A DNA stretch of 64,000 bases from contig JBBQTB010000014.1 in the NCBI GenBank assembly GCA_038213375.1, positions 58,453 through 122,452 on the forward strand. Direction: 5' to 3'. Source of the DNA: JAAUTT01 sp038213375 (GTDB lineage Bacteria > Bacteroidota > Bacteroidia > Bacteroidales > JAAUTT01). Each line of letters starts with the position of its first letter. The first letter of the stretch is position 1. Position numbers and translations under genes: made by a program. Under the pieces are notes generated by a model that did not search any database, was not told the DNA's origin, and saw only the letters and a list, made by a program, of their open reading frames with translations. Shown one piece after another: positions 18,588 to 27,760 of the stretch.

Positions 18588-19067
18588 ATGCCTGAAAATA
18601 ATTCACTTCCATACAAAGACAAGCAATTGCAGTTTGATCGGCGTTATCTGGAAATGGCTCGTATCTGGGCACAAAATTCGTATTGTAAACGAAGACAGGT
18701 TGGCGCGTTGATTGTTCATGGTAAGATGATCATCAGCGACGGATATAATGGTACCCCATCTGGCTTCGAAAATATTTGCGAAGACGAAAAGAATAAGACC
18801 AAACCCTATGTTCTGCATGCTGAAGCCAACGCAATTACCAAAGTGGCCAAGTCGAACAATAGTAGCGCGGATGCAACACTTTACGTTACAACTTCCCCTT
18901 GCCTGGAATGTGCCAAACTTATCATCCAATCAGGGATTCGGAGAGTTGTTTATTGCGATAAATACCATAACGAAGATGGTCTTCGCCTTCTTGAGAGGGC
19001 AGGAATTGATGTCGGTTTTATCGATATGGACCTCGAAAGACTTACTCCAATCCTTTCGCAGCTTTAA
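18588..19067 (+). CDS. dCMP/cytidine deaminase-family protein (ComE/dCMP deaminase type)
   Basis: A 159-residue zinc deaminase. The catalytic motif is H77-A-E79 (HAEANAI) and the zinc ligands are P104-C105-LE-C108 (SPCLECAKLI). The start MARIWAQNSYCKRRQVGALIV and the loop NGTPSGFENICEDE are typical of deoxycytidylate deaminases, which make dUMP for thymidylate synthesis. It lies 46 bases ahead of the S41 protease and reads in the same direction. A single transcript is possible, as often seen in Bacteroidota. Confidence 0.9.
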   Translation: MPENNSLPYKDKQLQFDRRYLEMARIWAQNSYCKRRQVGALIVHGKMIISDGYNGTPSGFENICEDEKNKTKPYVLHAEANAITKVAKSNNSSADATLYVTTSPCLECAKLIIQSGIRRVVYCDKYHNEDGLRLLERAGIDVGFIDMDLERLTPILSQL

Positions 19068-19113
19068 TAAATGTCAAATTTTGTGATTTTGTAGTTAAAA
19101 TATTGAGAATTCG

Positions 19114-20718
19114 ATGAGCATTCATAACAAAAAATCTGTTGTTTTATTTCCTTTAATTCTGGCTTTGATTCTGGTGTTGGGAATGTATTTAGGTGTTAAG
19201 TTAAACAAATCAGGCATTAGCGAGCGATTACTCATTTATCCCAGGGTCGACAAAGTAAATAGTGTGTTAAACCTGATTGAGGATTCCTATGTTGATTCAG
19301 TTTCACGTCAAAAACTTGAGGAAGTAGCCATTGAATCTGTTCTTCAGAAACTTGACCCTCATTCGGTTTATATCCCTGCCGACGAGTTGCAGGCCATGAA
19401 CGAACCACTGGAAGGAAATTTCAGCGGAATAGGCATTCAATTTAATTCACAAAACGATACTATTATCGTTATTTCAACTGTGCCAAATGGTCCATCCGAA
19501 AGGGTTGGTGTGAAACCAGGTGATCGAATTATTAAAGTGGGCGATTCGTTGGTGGCTGGTATTAAGATGCCGAGTGACAATGTGATAAAAAAACTCAAAG
19601 GAAAGAAGGGCTCGACAGTTAAAATTTCTGTTAAAAGAAAAGGTTTTAAGGAACTGGTGGATTTTCAAATTACACGCGATGTTATTCCTCTTTATAGTGT
19701 AGATGTTTCCTATATGATTGCATCTCAAGTAGGGTATATCAAGATTAATAAATTCGCCAAAACAACATACGAGGAATTTTTAACTTCGGTTCGAAACCTA
19801 CATGCTCAAGGCATGAAAAAGATGGTGCTCGATTTACGGGGCAACGGTGGTGGATTGCTTGAAACGGCCATTAAAATAGCAGACCAGTTTTTGGATGACC
19901 ATGAACTGATTGTTTATACCGAAGGACGGGTTAGGCCAAGAGTAAATTCATACTCCTCACCTGGAGGTGAATGCCTGAAAGATTCGCTTGTAATTCTCAT
20001 GGATGAGTATTCAGCTTCGGCCAGCGAAATTCTGGCTGGCGCTTTGCAGGACAACGACAGATGCTATGTTGTTGGCCGACGAAGCTTTGGAAAAGGATTG
20101 GTTCAGGAACAATCTCCTCTTCCGGGTGGCGCTGCTATGCGACTTACCATTGCCCGTTATTATACGCCTACTGGCCGCAGTATTCAGAAATCATATACCA
20201 AAGGACCTGAAAAATATTTTGAAGAAGTGCATGACCGTTACGTGCATGGTGAAATGGATAAGGCCGATAGCATTAAATTTAATGATTCCTTAAAATTTGT
20301 TACCCCGAAAGGTCGTGTGGTTTATGGCGGAGGCGGAATTATGCCTGATTTATTTGTCCCCATTGACACATCGGCCTATACTTATTTTTATTACCATGTT
20401 AGGGAAAAGGGACTGATTTACAAGTTTGCGTTTACCTATACTGATGCCAACCGACCTGCGCTTAGTAAATTTAAATCTTATCAGGAACTAAATGAGTATT
20501 TAAAGAAGGTTAATATTCTTGATCAGTTTATAAAATTTACTGAGAAGCAAGGTATTGACCGATATCCATCTGATATTGAAATTTCAGGAAAAGTAATCGG
20601 TACACAAGTTGAAGCTTACATTGTAAGGAATTTCTTTGACAACAGTGGTTTTTTCCCAATTATAAATTCCATTGATAATACAATTAATAAGGCTCTGGAA
20701 TTATATAAAAAGCACTAG
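19114..20718 (+). CDS. S41 family C-terminal processing protease (CtpA/Prc type)
   Basis: This 534-residue protein begins with one transmembrane or signal helix (LFPLILALILVLGMYLGVKL). A PDZ domain follows (FSGIGIQFNSQNDTIIVIST, GPSERVGVKPGDRIIKVGD). The S41 protease core contains the serine motif YSASASEILAGAL and the lysine motif RRSFGKGLVQEQ, the Ser-Lys dyad of the family. CtpA-type proteases trim or destroy exported proteins in the periplasm. The C-terminal 100 residues are a Bacteroidota-type extension. It is probably cotranscribed with the deaminase gene upstream. Confidence 0.92.
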   Translation: MSIHNKKSVVLFPLILALILVLGMYLGVKLNKSGISERLLIYPRVDKVNSVLNLIEDSYVDSVSRQKLEEVAIESVLQKLDPHSVYIPADELQAMNEPLEGNFSGIGIQFNSQNDTIIVISTVPNGPSERVGVKPGDRIIKVGDSLVAGIKMPSDNVIKKLKGKKGSTVKISVKRKGFKELVDFQITRDVIPLYSVDVSYMIASQVGYIKINKFAKTTYEEFLTSVRNLHAQGMKKMVLDLRGNGGGLLETAIKIADQFLDDHELIVYTEGRVRPRVNSYSSPGGECLKDSLVILMDEYSASASEILAGALQDNDRCYVVGRRSFGKGLVQEQSPLPGGAAMRLTIARYYTPTGRSIQKSYTKGPEKYFEEVHDRYVHGEMDKADSIKFNDSLKFVTPKGRVVYGGGGIMPDLFVPIDTSAYTYFYYHVREKGLIYKFAFTYTDANRPALSKFKSYQELNEYLKKVNILDQFIKFTEKQGIDRYPSDIEISGKVIGTQVEAYIVRNFFDNSGFFPIINSIDNTINKALELYKKH

Positions 20719-20801
20719 TTTAATGGGCTAGCCTGTTTTTATTTTAAAACTTGCAAAAGGTTTTATTTGTAATCTTTTAAAAGGGTGATTCTAGAATAAA
20801 A

Positions 20802-20850
20802 CGGCCGTCTGAAAAGAACAATTTTGAATTTTTGACTTTCCAGACTGCCG
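20802..20850. terminator. Hairpin between convergent protease and fumarase genes
   Basis: CGGCCGTCTGAAAAG (20802-20816) pairs with CTTTCCAGACTGCCG (20836-20850) over 15 positions with two mismatches, across a 19-base AT-rich loop. It lies in the gap between two converging genes, so it could end transcripts from both sides. The poly-T tails are weak. Confidence 0.5.
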
Positions 20851-20880
20851 TGATCATTTTTGTGAATCCCTTTTATACAA

Positions 20881-22509
20881 TCAGTTTACTGGTTTAAGTT
20901 GTTTGAAAAAATCATTTCCTTTGTCATCAACTAAAATGAATGCCGGGAAATCAACCACTTCAATTTTCCAGATGGCCTCCATTCCAAGTTCGGGATATTC
21001 CAGTACTTCCACTTTTTTGATGTTGTTCTGAGCTAAAATTGCAGCAGGACCACCAATACTTCCCAAATAAAATCCACCAAATTTTTTGCAGGCATCAGTA
21101 ACCTGGTTACTGCGGTTTCCTTTGGCAATCATAATCATACTGCCTCCATTTTCCTGAAATCGGTCAACATACGAATCCATGCGTCCCGCGGTAGTTGGCC
21201 CAAATGATCCTGAAGGCATTCCCTTTGGTGTTTTGGCCGGACCGGCGTAATAAATCGGATGATCTTTCAGGTATTGAGGCATACCTTCGCCATTATCAAG
21301 GCGTTCGTTCAACTTTGCGTGTGCAATGTCGCGGCCAACTACAATAGTTCCGGAAAGCGATAGACGAGTTGCCACAGGATATTTGGTAAGTTCAGTCAAA
21401 ATCTCCTTCATCGGACGATTGAGGTTGATTTTAATTGCATCGCCTTCGCCCTGGTTACGTAATTTTTCAGGAATGTACTTCCCAGGATTGTCTTCGAGTT
21501 TCTCAATCCATACACCGTCCTTATTAATTTTAGCTTTGATGTTGCGGTCGGCTGAACACGATACCCCCATTCCAACCGGACAAGACGCACCATGACGTGG
21601 CAGCCGGACAATGCGAACATCATAAGCAAAGTATTTACCACCGAACTGGGCCCCAAGGCCACATTCCTGTGCAGCTTTTAAGATTATCTTTTCAAGTTCA
21701 ATATCACGAAAAGCCTGACCTCCTTCGTTGCCTTTGGTTGGCAGAGTATCGTAATACTTGGTTGAGGCGAGCTTCACTGTTTTAAGGTTAGCTTCGGCCG
21801 ATGTTCCTCCTATTACAAAAGCAATATGATAGGGTGGACAAGCTGCCGTGCCAAGTGTTTTCATCTTTTCAACTAAAAAAGCTTCCAGACTTTTAGGGTT
21901 TAAAAGAGCCTTTGTTTCCTGAAAAAGATAGGTTTTATTGGCTGATCCTCCTCCCTTGGCGATGAACAGAAATTTGTATTCATTCCCTTTGGTTGCATAT
22001 AAATCAATTTGTGCCGGGAGATTGCAACCTGAGTTTATCTCGTCGTACATATCGAGCGCCACGGTTTGAGAATATCTAAGATTCTCTTCCGTATAGGTTT
22101 TGTAAATTCCGTGAGATAAGGCTTCTTCATCATTTCCATCTGTCCAAACCTGTTGTCCCTTTTTCCCTGAGATGATAGCTGTTCCGGTATCCTGGCAAAA
22201 CGGTAATACTCCTTTTGAGGCTATTTCAGCATTACGCAACATGGTTAATGCAACATACTTATCATTTTCGCTGGCTTTTGGATCACTCAAAACACTGGTA
22301 ACTTGTTTCTGATGTGCAGGACGAAGAAGAAATGAACAATCACGCATGGCAGCGTTGGCCATTTTTGTAAGTGCTTCAGCTTCGATCTTTAAAATTTCTT
22401 TACCTTCAAATTCAGATATAGAAACATGATCTTTAGTAAGAAGATAGTATTCGGTTTCATCTTTTCCGAGAGGAAAAGGCTCCTGGTATTTAAATGCAGG
22501 TGTTGGCAT
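20881..22509 (-). CDS. Fumarate hydratase, class I (iron-sulfur, FumA/FumB type)
   Basis: A 542-residue protein aligned end to end with class I fumarases. The cluster cysteines fall in LPFCQDTGTAI, TAACPPYHIAFVIGG and GASCPVGMGVSC. The C-terminal beta domain contains GPAKTPKGMPSGSFGPTTAG, the conserved substrate-loop region. It converts fumarate to malate in the TCA cycle using an oxygen-sensitive [4Fe-4S] cluster. It is followed on the same strand by nothing close, and prfB lies 81 bases upstream in the same orientation. The alternative class I tartrate dehydratase is less likely because the protein is a single full-length chain. Confidence 0.93.
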   Translation of the reverse strand: MPTPAFKYQEPFPLGKDETEYYLLTKDHVSISEFEGKEILKIEAEALTKMANAAMRDCSFLLRPAHQKQVTSVLSDPKASENDKYVALTMLRNAEIASKGVLPFCQDTGTAIISGKKGQQVWTDGNDEEALSHGIYKTYTEENLRYSQTVALDMYDEINSGCNLPAQIDLYATKGNEYKFLFIAKGGGSANKTYLFQETKALLNPKSLEAFLVEKMKTLGTAACPPYHIAFVIGGTSAEANLKTVKLASTKYYDTLPTKGNEGGQAFRDIELEKIILKAAQECGLGAQFGGKYFAYDVRIVRLPRHGASCPVGMGVSCSADRNIKAKINKDGVWIEKLEDNPGKYIPEKLRNQGEGDAIKINLNRPMKEILTELTKYPVATRLSLSGTIVVGRDIAHAKLNERLDNGEGMPQYLKDHPIYYAGPAKTPKGMPSGSFGPTTAGRMDSYVDRFQENGGSMIMIAKGNRSNQVTDACKKFGGFYLGSIGGPAAILAQNNIKKVEVLEYPELGMEAIWKIEVVDFPAFILVDDKGNDFFKQLKPVN

Positions 22510-22590
22510 AAAATATGATTTAAATTAGAAATTATTCGTTATTAGTGTCTTTTCGACCTTCGCTGGATTGAAAACTCAGCTCGTGATTGG

Positions 22591-23680
22591 TCATTTACCT
22601 GCAAATTCCATCAAAAAGGCTTTTATAAATTCATGGATATCACCATCAAGAACACCCTGTGCATCCGATGATTCAAAACCAGTTCGCACATCCTTGACTA
22701 ATTTATAAGGATGAAGAACATAATTTCGAATTTGAGAACCCCATTCAATTTTCATCTTCTTGCCCTCAATTTCGGCTTGTTTTTCGCGTCGTTTTTGAAG
22801 TTCCAGTTCATAAAGCATTGATTTAAGCAAGCGAATGGCGTTTTCCTTATTTTTGAATTGTGACCGGTCCTCCTGATTCTCCACTACAAATCCAGTTGGT
22901 TTGTGGCGTAACCTTACTGCCGTTTCAACCTTGTTTACATTCTGACCACCTGCACCACTTGCCCGGTATGTTTCAAACGAAATATCAGCCGGATTTATTT
23001 CGATATGGATGGTGTCGTCAATCGCCGGAGACACATAAACAGAGGCAAAGCTTGTTTGACGTTTCCCCTGGGCATTAAAAGGTGATATTCGCACGAGACG
23101 ATGCACACCGCTTTCCCCTTTCAGGAATCCATAAGCATATTTTCCGGTAAACTCAATGGTTACTGACTTAATACCAGCTTCATCACCGCCGAGGATATCA
23201 ACAATACGAACCCCAAAGCGATGTCGCTCGCCATAACGAGAGTACATGCGCATAAGCATCTCGCTCCAGTCCTGACTTTCTGTTCCACCTGCTCCGGAAT
23301 TAATTTTAAGGAATGCTCCAAGCTCATCCTCTTCATCGCGAAGCATGTTTTTAAATTCGAGTTCTTCAATCTGCTGAAGCGTGATTTTGTATTGTTTTTC
23401 AACGTCTTCTTCTGAAGCATCGCCTTCGCCATAAAAATCAACCATCACTTTTAGGTCTTCCAAACTTTGCACAACTTTGTTGTAAGTGTTTGTCCATTCC
23501 TTAAGCGATGCAACGAGTTTAATTTGTTTTTCAGCCTCTTTGGAATCGTCCCAGAAACCGGGAGCGTGTGTTTTTTGTTCTTCTTGTTCTAACTGGATTA
23601 ATCGTTGATCGATGTCAAAGATGCCTCCTGAGTGCATCCTCGCGCTCTACCAACTCTTTCATTTGATCGGTGGTAATCAT
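22591..23680 (-). CDS. prfB: Peptide chain release factor 2, with programmed +1 frameshift
   Basis: RF2 is encoded in two frames. From the ATG at 23680 the zero frame reads MITTDQMKELVEREDALRRHL and stops at TGA (23615-23617), directly after CTT. A +1 slip at CTT-TGA-C skips one base and enters the main frame, DIDQRLIQLEQEE onward, to the stop at 22591. The joined product is 362 residues, close to the 365 of E. coli RF2. SPF (RISPFNAQGKRQ) reads UGA/UAA and GGQ (GAGGQNVNKVET) drives peptide release. An annotation starting at the internal ATG (23637) would lose the true N terminus. Expression is autoregulated by RF2 level. Confidence 0.96.
23614..23629 (-). promoter_or_regulatory. prfB programmed frameshift site
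   Basis: On the minus strand the bases read AGGAGG-CAT-CTT-TGA-C. The Shine-Dalgarno-like AGGAGG (23624-23629) sits three bases before the CTT slippery codon (23618-23620), the same spacing as in E. coli prfB. Low RF2 lets the ribosome pause at TGA and slip by +1. Confidence 0.95.
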
Positions 23681-23911
23681 ATAAACACTGTTTTAATAAG
23701 CATGCAAAGGTATAAAATTTGCTGTGCATGAGAATGATTAATACCCGGTAAATATATAATTTTGTGGTAAAAATGGACAGCTTGGCTCTTACCAGATACA
23801 TCTTCCAAAATCACCATTCTTTGATTTGCGCTTAATTATCGGAGACGGATACTAGAAGTCTGAATTACTTAATTAATTTTTTAACAAAACAAAACCACCC
23901 ATTGCGCATAC

Positions 23912-25894
23912 CTACCAGTCAGTCAACTTCGTCCAATAATACGTAAATGCATTTCGTTCCACTTTTTCGGGGCCTATCCATTGATTAAAAAACCTGAAAG
24001 TAGTTGCATTTTTTAGCATAATGGTTTTGGGTTCTGTTGTACCGACCAAACGAAAGCTTTTTTCTCCGGCTAATATACAAACGGGCATCTCAAAACCTTT
24101 GTCAGGACCATCCCACCAAAACTTTACATACAAATTCTTTCCTTCGTGTTTGTAGCTGTATCTCATTACCGGAAGGTTTTTGTTGTACAAAAATATCTTG
24201 AAAAACTGGGTATAATCCTTCCTGGTATATTCATTTACCATCGAAACAAAATCAGCAGAAGTCACTATCTTCTTCTTATAACGCACCGCAAAATCTCTTA
24301 TGAGGGCAAAAAATAACGAATCGTTTTCCATCGTGCACCGAAGGTTGTGCAATATTGTTGCCCCCTTGGTATAGCAATCGTTCGAAGCAAATGCATTTTC
24401 GTTTACATCGTAATTCTGAACCAGAGGCCACACGTTAAAAATTTGCATCATTTTACGCGACATCTCCTTCAGGTATACTGCATATCCGTCCTTATTCTCA
24501 ATAAACATCATTTCGGCATAGGTAGCAAAACCTTCCTGAATCCATACATCGGCCATATCACGCGCGGTAACTGAATTTCCCCACCATTCGTGTGCCGACT
24601 CATGAACAATGATATAATCATATTTTTTATTGAAATACATTTGGTTTTTATTCTTCTTATTGAATTCATTTCCATACGCGATGGCACCCTGATGTTCCAT
24701 GCCTTCGTATGGCGATTCAATTAGTGCAAACTTATCATTCATAAAGGGATAATCGCCAAAAGCCTCTCCATAAAACTCCAATACTTCTTTGGTTTGAGCA
24801 AAACATTTTTTAGCTTCTTCCAGATGAAATGGAAGCACGTAATATTCTGCCAGGTATTTTCCGGAAAGGTTTGAAATGGTATCGCTGAACTCAGCAAATT
24901 TACCCAGGTAAAAGGTGATGTTATAATTGTTTATTGGGTTACCAACAAACCAGGTATGACTCACATAGCCATTCCCGGCATTTATTATCGACCGAATCCG
25001 TCCGTTCGAAATAAGATTGTATCCCTCAGGAACTGTAAAAGTTAGCAAGGCTGAATCTGGCTCATCGGAAGGATGATCCTTGTTTGGCCACCATGAACTG
25101 GCGCCAAGGTATTCACATGACACACCACACCATAGATTTCGCTTTTTATCCCTTTTCCACACAAAACCTCCATCCCAAGGTGGGTTAGGTGCTTTTCGTG
25201 GTTTACCGGAATATCCTATATGAATGGATTGCATACTTCCAATAGGCAATTTTTCAGGAAAGGAAACAAAAACCGCATCAAATTCACGTGTATATGGCAA
25301 AACCTTACCATTCCATATAATTTCCGAAATAGTGAAATTGGCAAATAAATCGATTTGAATTTTTTGGGTCGGTTCGATCACTCGAAAAGTAATGCCACTA
25401 TTTCCTGAAATGGTTTTTGATTTCGGATTTATTTTTACATTTAAGTTATAAAAGATTACATCAAAACAGGTGCGTTCGGGCCGCAATGATCCACGAAGCG
25501 AATCCTTACGGGAATATTTAGGACGATAATCAAATTGCGGATACAACTTTTCTTTCTTATAAAAGAATTTTTTTAAATAGTTAATTTTTGCCTTTTCATC
25601 TAACACGTACTTCAATCCTTTTGCATGTTCTCCAGACCCGTTTTTCTTTGCCAGATCCATATCCACAGAAGCTCCTGGAGTGTCACCCATCAACAATTTT
25701 GAAAGACCGCGATATTCATAGGCTTCTCCGTTTTTAGGATTAAAACGAATAAACTGATCGCACGTTTCCATACAGCCAATATAATCCCGAAGACTATATT
25801 GAACAATCATTTTATTTCGGAGATCATCTTCACTTTGCGCATACACCGAAGGCAGATGAAGTATTAACAGGATTATCAAAGCATTTTTTAACAT
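23912..25894 (-). CDS. M1 family zinc aminopeptidase, exported
   Basis: A 660-residue protein with a signal peptide (MLKNALIILLILHLPSVYAQ) and a short TPR-like region (about residues 35-90). The M1 fold then shows the gluzincin motif H431-E432-x-x-H435 (HESAHEWWGN) and third ligand E454 (IQEGFATY). The exopeptidase loop GMEHQGAIAYG replaces GAMEN. Such enzymes cleave N-terminal residues from peptides. Here export points to the periplasm or cell surface. The lack of the exact GAMEN could change specificity. It is read divergently from the YugP-type peptidase, with a 477-base gap holding a palindromic repeat. Confidence 0.9.
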   Translation of the reverse strand: MLKNALIILLILHLPSVYAQSEDDLRNKMIVQYSLRDYIGCMETCDQFIRFNPKNGEAYEYRGLSKLLMGDTPGASVDMDLAKKNGSGEHAKGLKYVLDEKAKINYLKKFFYKKEKLYPQFDYRPKYSRKDSLRGSLRPERTCFDVIFYNLNVKINPKSKTISGNSGITFRVIEPTQKIQIDLFANFTISEIIWNGKVLPYTREFDAVFVSFPEKLPIGSMQSIHIGYSGKPRKAPNPPWDGGFVWKRDKKRNLWCGVSCEYLGASSWWPNKDHPSDEPDSALLTFTVPEGYNLISNGRIRSIINAGNGYVSHTWFVGNPINNYNITFYLGKFAEFSDTISNLSGKYLAEYYVLPFHLEEAKKCFAQTKEVLEFYGEAFGDYPFMNDKFALIESPYEGMEHQGAIAYGNEFNKKNKNQMYFNKKYDYIIVHESAHEWWGNSVTARDMADVWIQEGFATYAEMMFIENKDGYAVYLKEMSRKMMQIFNVWPLVQNYDVNENAFASNDCYTKGATILHNLRCTMENDSLFFALIRDFAVRYKKKIVTSADFVSMVNEYTRKDYTQFFKIFLYNKNLPVMRYSYKHEGKNLYVKFWWDGPDKGFEMPVCILAGEKSFRLVGTTEPKTIMLKNATTFRFFNQWIGPEKVERNAFTYYWTKLTDW

Positions 25895-26371
25895 AATATC
25901 TTTTTTGAATAGACTAAATTAAATATAATAACTCAATAGCAAATGTAAACTCTTGCAGGATCTCCGTTCGACTTAGGCGCAGCCTAAGTCGTATATATCT
26001 TCTTAGGCTGCGCCTAAATTTTAAACATTTTCCAAAACATCAATCTTGAGCATGCCTTTGTCTTTTTAAAATTTATGCACGCGAAGTCGTTACTGATCTA
26101 TTCGATTGAGGTAGAACATCAGCCGATCCCATGATCAAATATCCTCAATATATTGGGTTTGTTGTCTTGGTTTTTAGTTCTTACGACATCTTCATAATAA
26201 AACGAATATCAAAAGTAAGTTCTTTTTTTAAACGTTATTGTTCATATAAAGATTATTCTGAATAAAGTGCAGAAAAACTAGCGGATTTTCCATTTATCTG
26301 ACAAAATGTTAGTGTAATTTTTTTGGTAAGCATTTTGTATACCTTTACTTGTAATATAAAATTCGAAATAT
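25895..26371. other. Divergent intergenic region with palindromes
   Basis: A 477-base gap between two divergent peptidase genes. It holds the nested palindrome at 25969-26018 and otherwise AT-rich sequence. I see no gene in it. Confidence 0.5.
25969..26018. repeat. Nested palindromic repeat, 16-bp inverted arms
   Basis: CGACTTAGGC-GCA-GCCTAAGTCG (25969-25991) is a perfect 10-bp palindrome. A second palindrome, TTAGGC-TGC-GCCTAA (26003-26017), is its inverted repeat. The two also pair with each other as a larger hairpin over 16 bp. The structure resembles a REP/BIME-like or protein-binding element. No similar copy was seen elsewhere in the window. Confidence 0.75.
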
Positions 26372-27049
26372 ATGATTGGGTATTATGTAATATTTGGGGT
26401 GTTCATGCTGTTGAGTTGGTTAATAAGCTGGCAGCTTAAATCGAGGTTTAAAAAATATTCGCTTATACCGATGAAGTTTGGTATGACAGGCAAGGATGTA
26501 GCTGAAAAGATGTTGAAAGATAAAGGTATATTTGATGTTCAGGTAGTTTCAGTGGAAGGTGAATTGTCCGATCATTATAATCCGGCAACAAAAACAGTAA
26601 ATTTGAGTCGCGATGTGTTTTACGGAAATTCTGTTGCAGCAGCTGCGGTTGCTTCTCATGAATGCGGACATGCTGTTCAGCATGCCGAAGCTTATGCCTG
26701 GTTGCAAATGAGGTCGTCGCTGGTTCCAGTAGTAAGTTTTGCTTCAAACTGGGTTCAATGGATCATGCTTGCTGGAATTTTCCTCATCCAATTTCCATCA
26801 ATTCTATTGATTGGTATTATTTTATTTGCTCTTACAACAATCTTTAGCTTTATCACATTACCTGTTGAAATAAATGCAAGCAGCAGGGCTTTGGTATGGC
26901 TTAATTCCGCAGGAATTACAAATTTTGAAACTCATCCAAAAGCACAAGATGCATTAAAGTGGGCTGCTTATACTTATGTTGTTGCGGCGCTTGGTTCTCT
27001 GGCAACATTACTTTATTATATTATGATTTTCATGGGAAGAAGGAATTAA
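26372..27049 (+). CDS. YugP-type neutral zinc metallopeptidase
   Basis: A 225-residue integral membrane protein matching the YugP/DUF neutral zinc peptidase family. It has an N-terminal helix, the zinc motif H96-E97-C-G-H100 (ASHECGHAVQHAEAYAWL) and two C-terminal transmembrane hairpins. Conserved NLSRDVFYGNSVAAAAVASHE precedes the active site. The substrate is unknown in most species. The gene stands alone and is followed directly by an intrinsic terminator, so it is monocistronic. Confidence 0.92.
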   Translation: MIGYYVIFGVFMLLSWLISWQLKSRFKKYSLIPMKFGMTGKDVAEKMLKDKGIFDVQVVSVEGELSDHYNPATKTVNLSRDVFYGNSVAAAAVASHECGHAVQHAEAYAWLQMRSSLVPVVSFASNWVQWIMLAGIFLIQFPSILLIGIILFALTTIFSFITLPVEINASSRALVWLNSAGITNFETHPKAQDALKWAAYTYVVAALGSLATLLYYIMIFMGRRN

Positions 27050-27069
27050 TTCCTTCAAAGGACACATTT

Positions 27070-27100
27070 AAAACCCGGAGTTTTAACTCCGGGTTTTTTT
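27070..27100 (+). terminator. Intrinsic terminator of the YugP-type gene
   Basis: AAAACCCGGAG-TTTTAA-CTCCGGGTTTT forms a strong 11-bp stem with a six-base loop, followed by a run of T. It lies 21 bases after the stop codon. Confidence 0.92.
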
Positions 27101-27150
27101 ATTTTACAAAACGAATATCTTTGTAAACCTTTCGAGAAAACGAAATACTT

Positions 27151-27705
27151 ATGATACAAAAACCAAAAAAAATAGGCAAAACCTGAAAACACCTGCATCG
27201 AATTCCGGGATTCATATTATCAAGTACGTTACTTGTTATCAGCATCAATTATTTTATTCTGTATTTTTCCAGCCAAACTTATTCCGAAACATTTTTAATG
27301 ATACTTCAGTCTACCCATCATTCTGATTGCTACTTTCCGTGTTAGCATCAAACCTACACTTCTGTCTTTATGGCAGTGCGGTTAAAAAAGTTGACACAGA
27401 GCAAACAGATGCTTGCCGGAATGTTATCTAATAAGATCAACCCATTAGCAAGCGGTACATTTAGTTTTGGAGACAACGAAATCGATAATAGTAATGTAGT
27501 TTGTATTTATCGTCTGAGTAAACCAGAATTCGAAATTTAGTCGAAAAAAATAAAGGATGAGAATATACCTCTAAACGAATTAGAGCCTTGGTTGAAAGAA
27601 TTACGTAAAAAAAAGAAAGATTCTGTGATAACAAATCCAGATGAACTTCTGAAGAATCTTCATAAAATAAAATCAAATATGTGCTACTTGGAAGCTAACG
27701 ACTAA
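27151..27705 (+). pseudogene. Decayed small membrane-protein gene with three in-frame stops
   Basis: One frame can be read from ATG 27151 to TAA 27703-27705 (about 184 codons) if three stops are ignored: TGA at 27184, TAG at 27343 and TAG at 27538. The reading is protein-like: RIPGFILSSTLLVISINYFIL is a membrane helix, SQTYSETFLMIL follows, then LTQSKQMLAGMLSNKINPLA, GTFSFGDNEIDNSNVVCIYR and a lysine-rich end. Around 27300-27340 the next frame (SLPIILIATFRVS) looks more natural, so indels may also be present. I recognise no family. The gene is not functional as written. Confidence 0.6.
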
Positions 27706-27760
27706 ATCCTTACGAATATGCAGGGAGTAATCCTTAATACAATTCATCATTATCTTTACT

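Noticed and set aside
27461..27676. A 71-residue minus-strand frame
   Set aside because: It is the reverse of the protein-like decayed gene at 27151-27705 and has no family signal.
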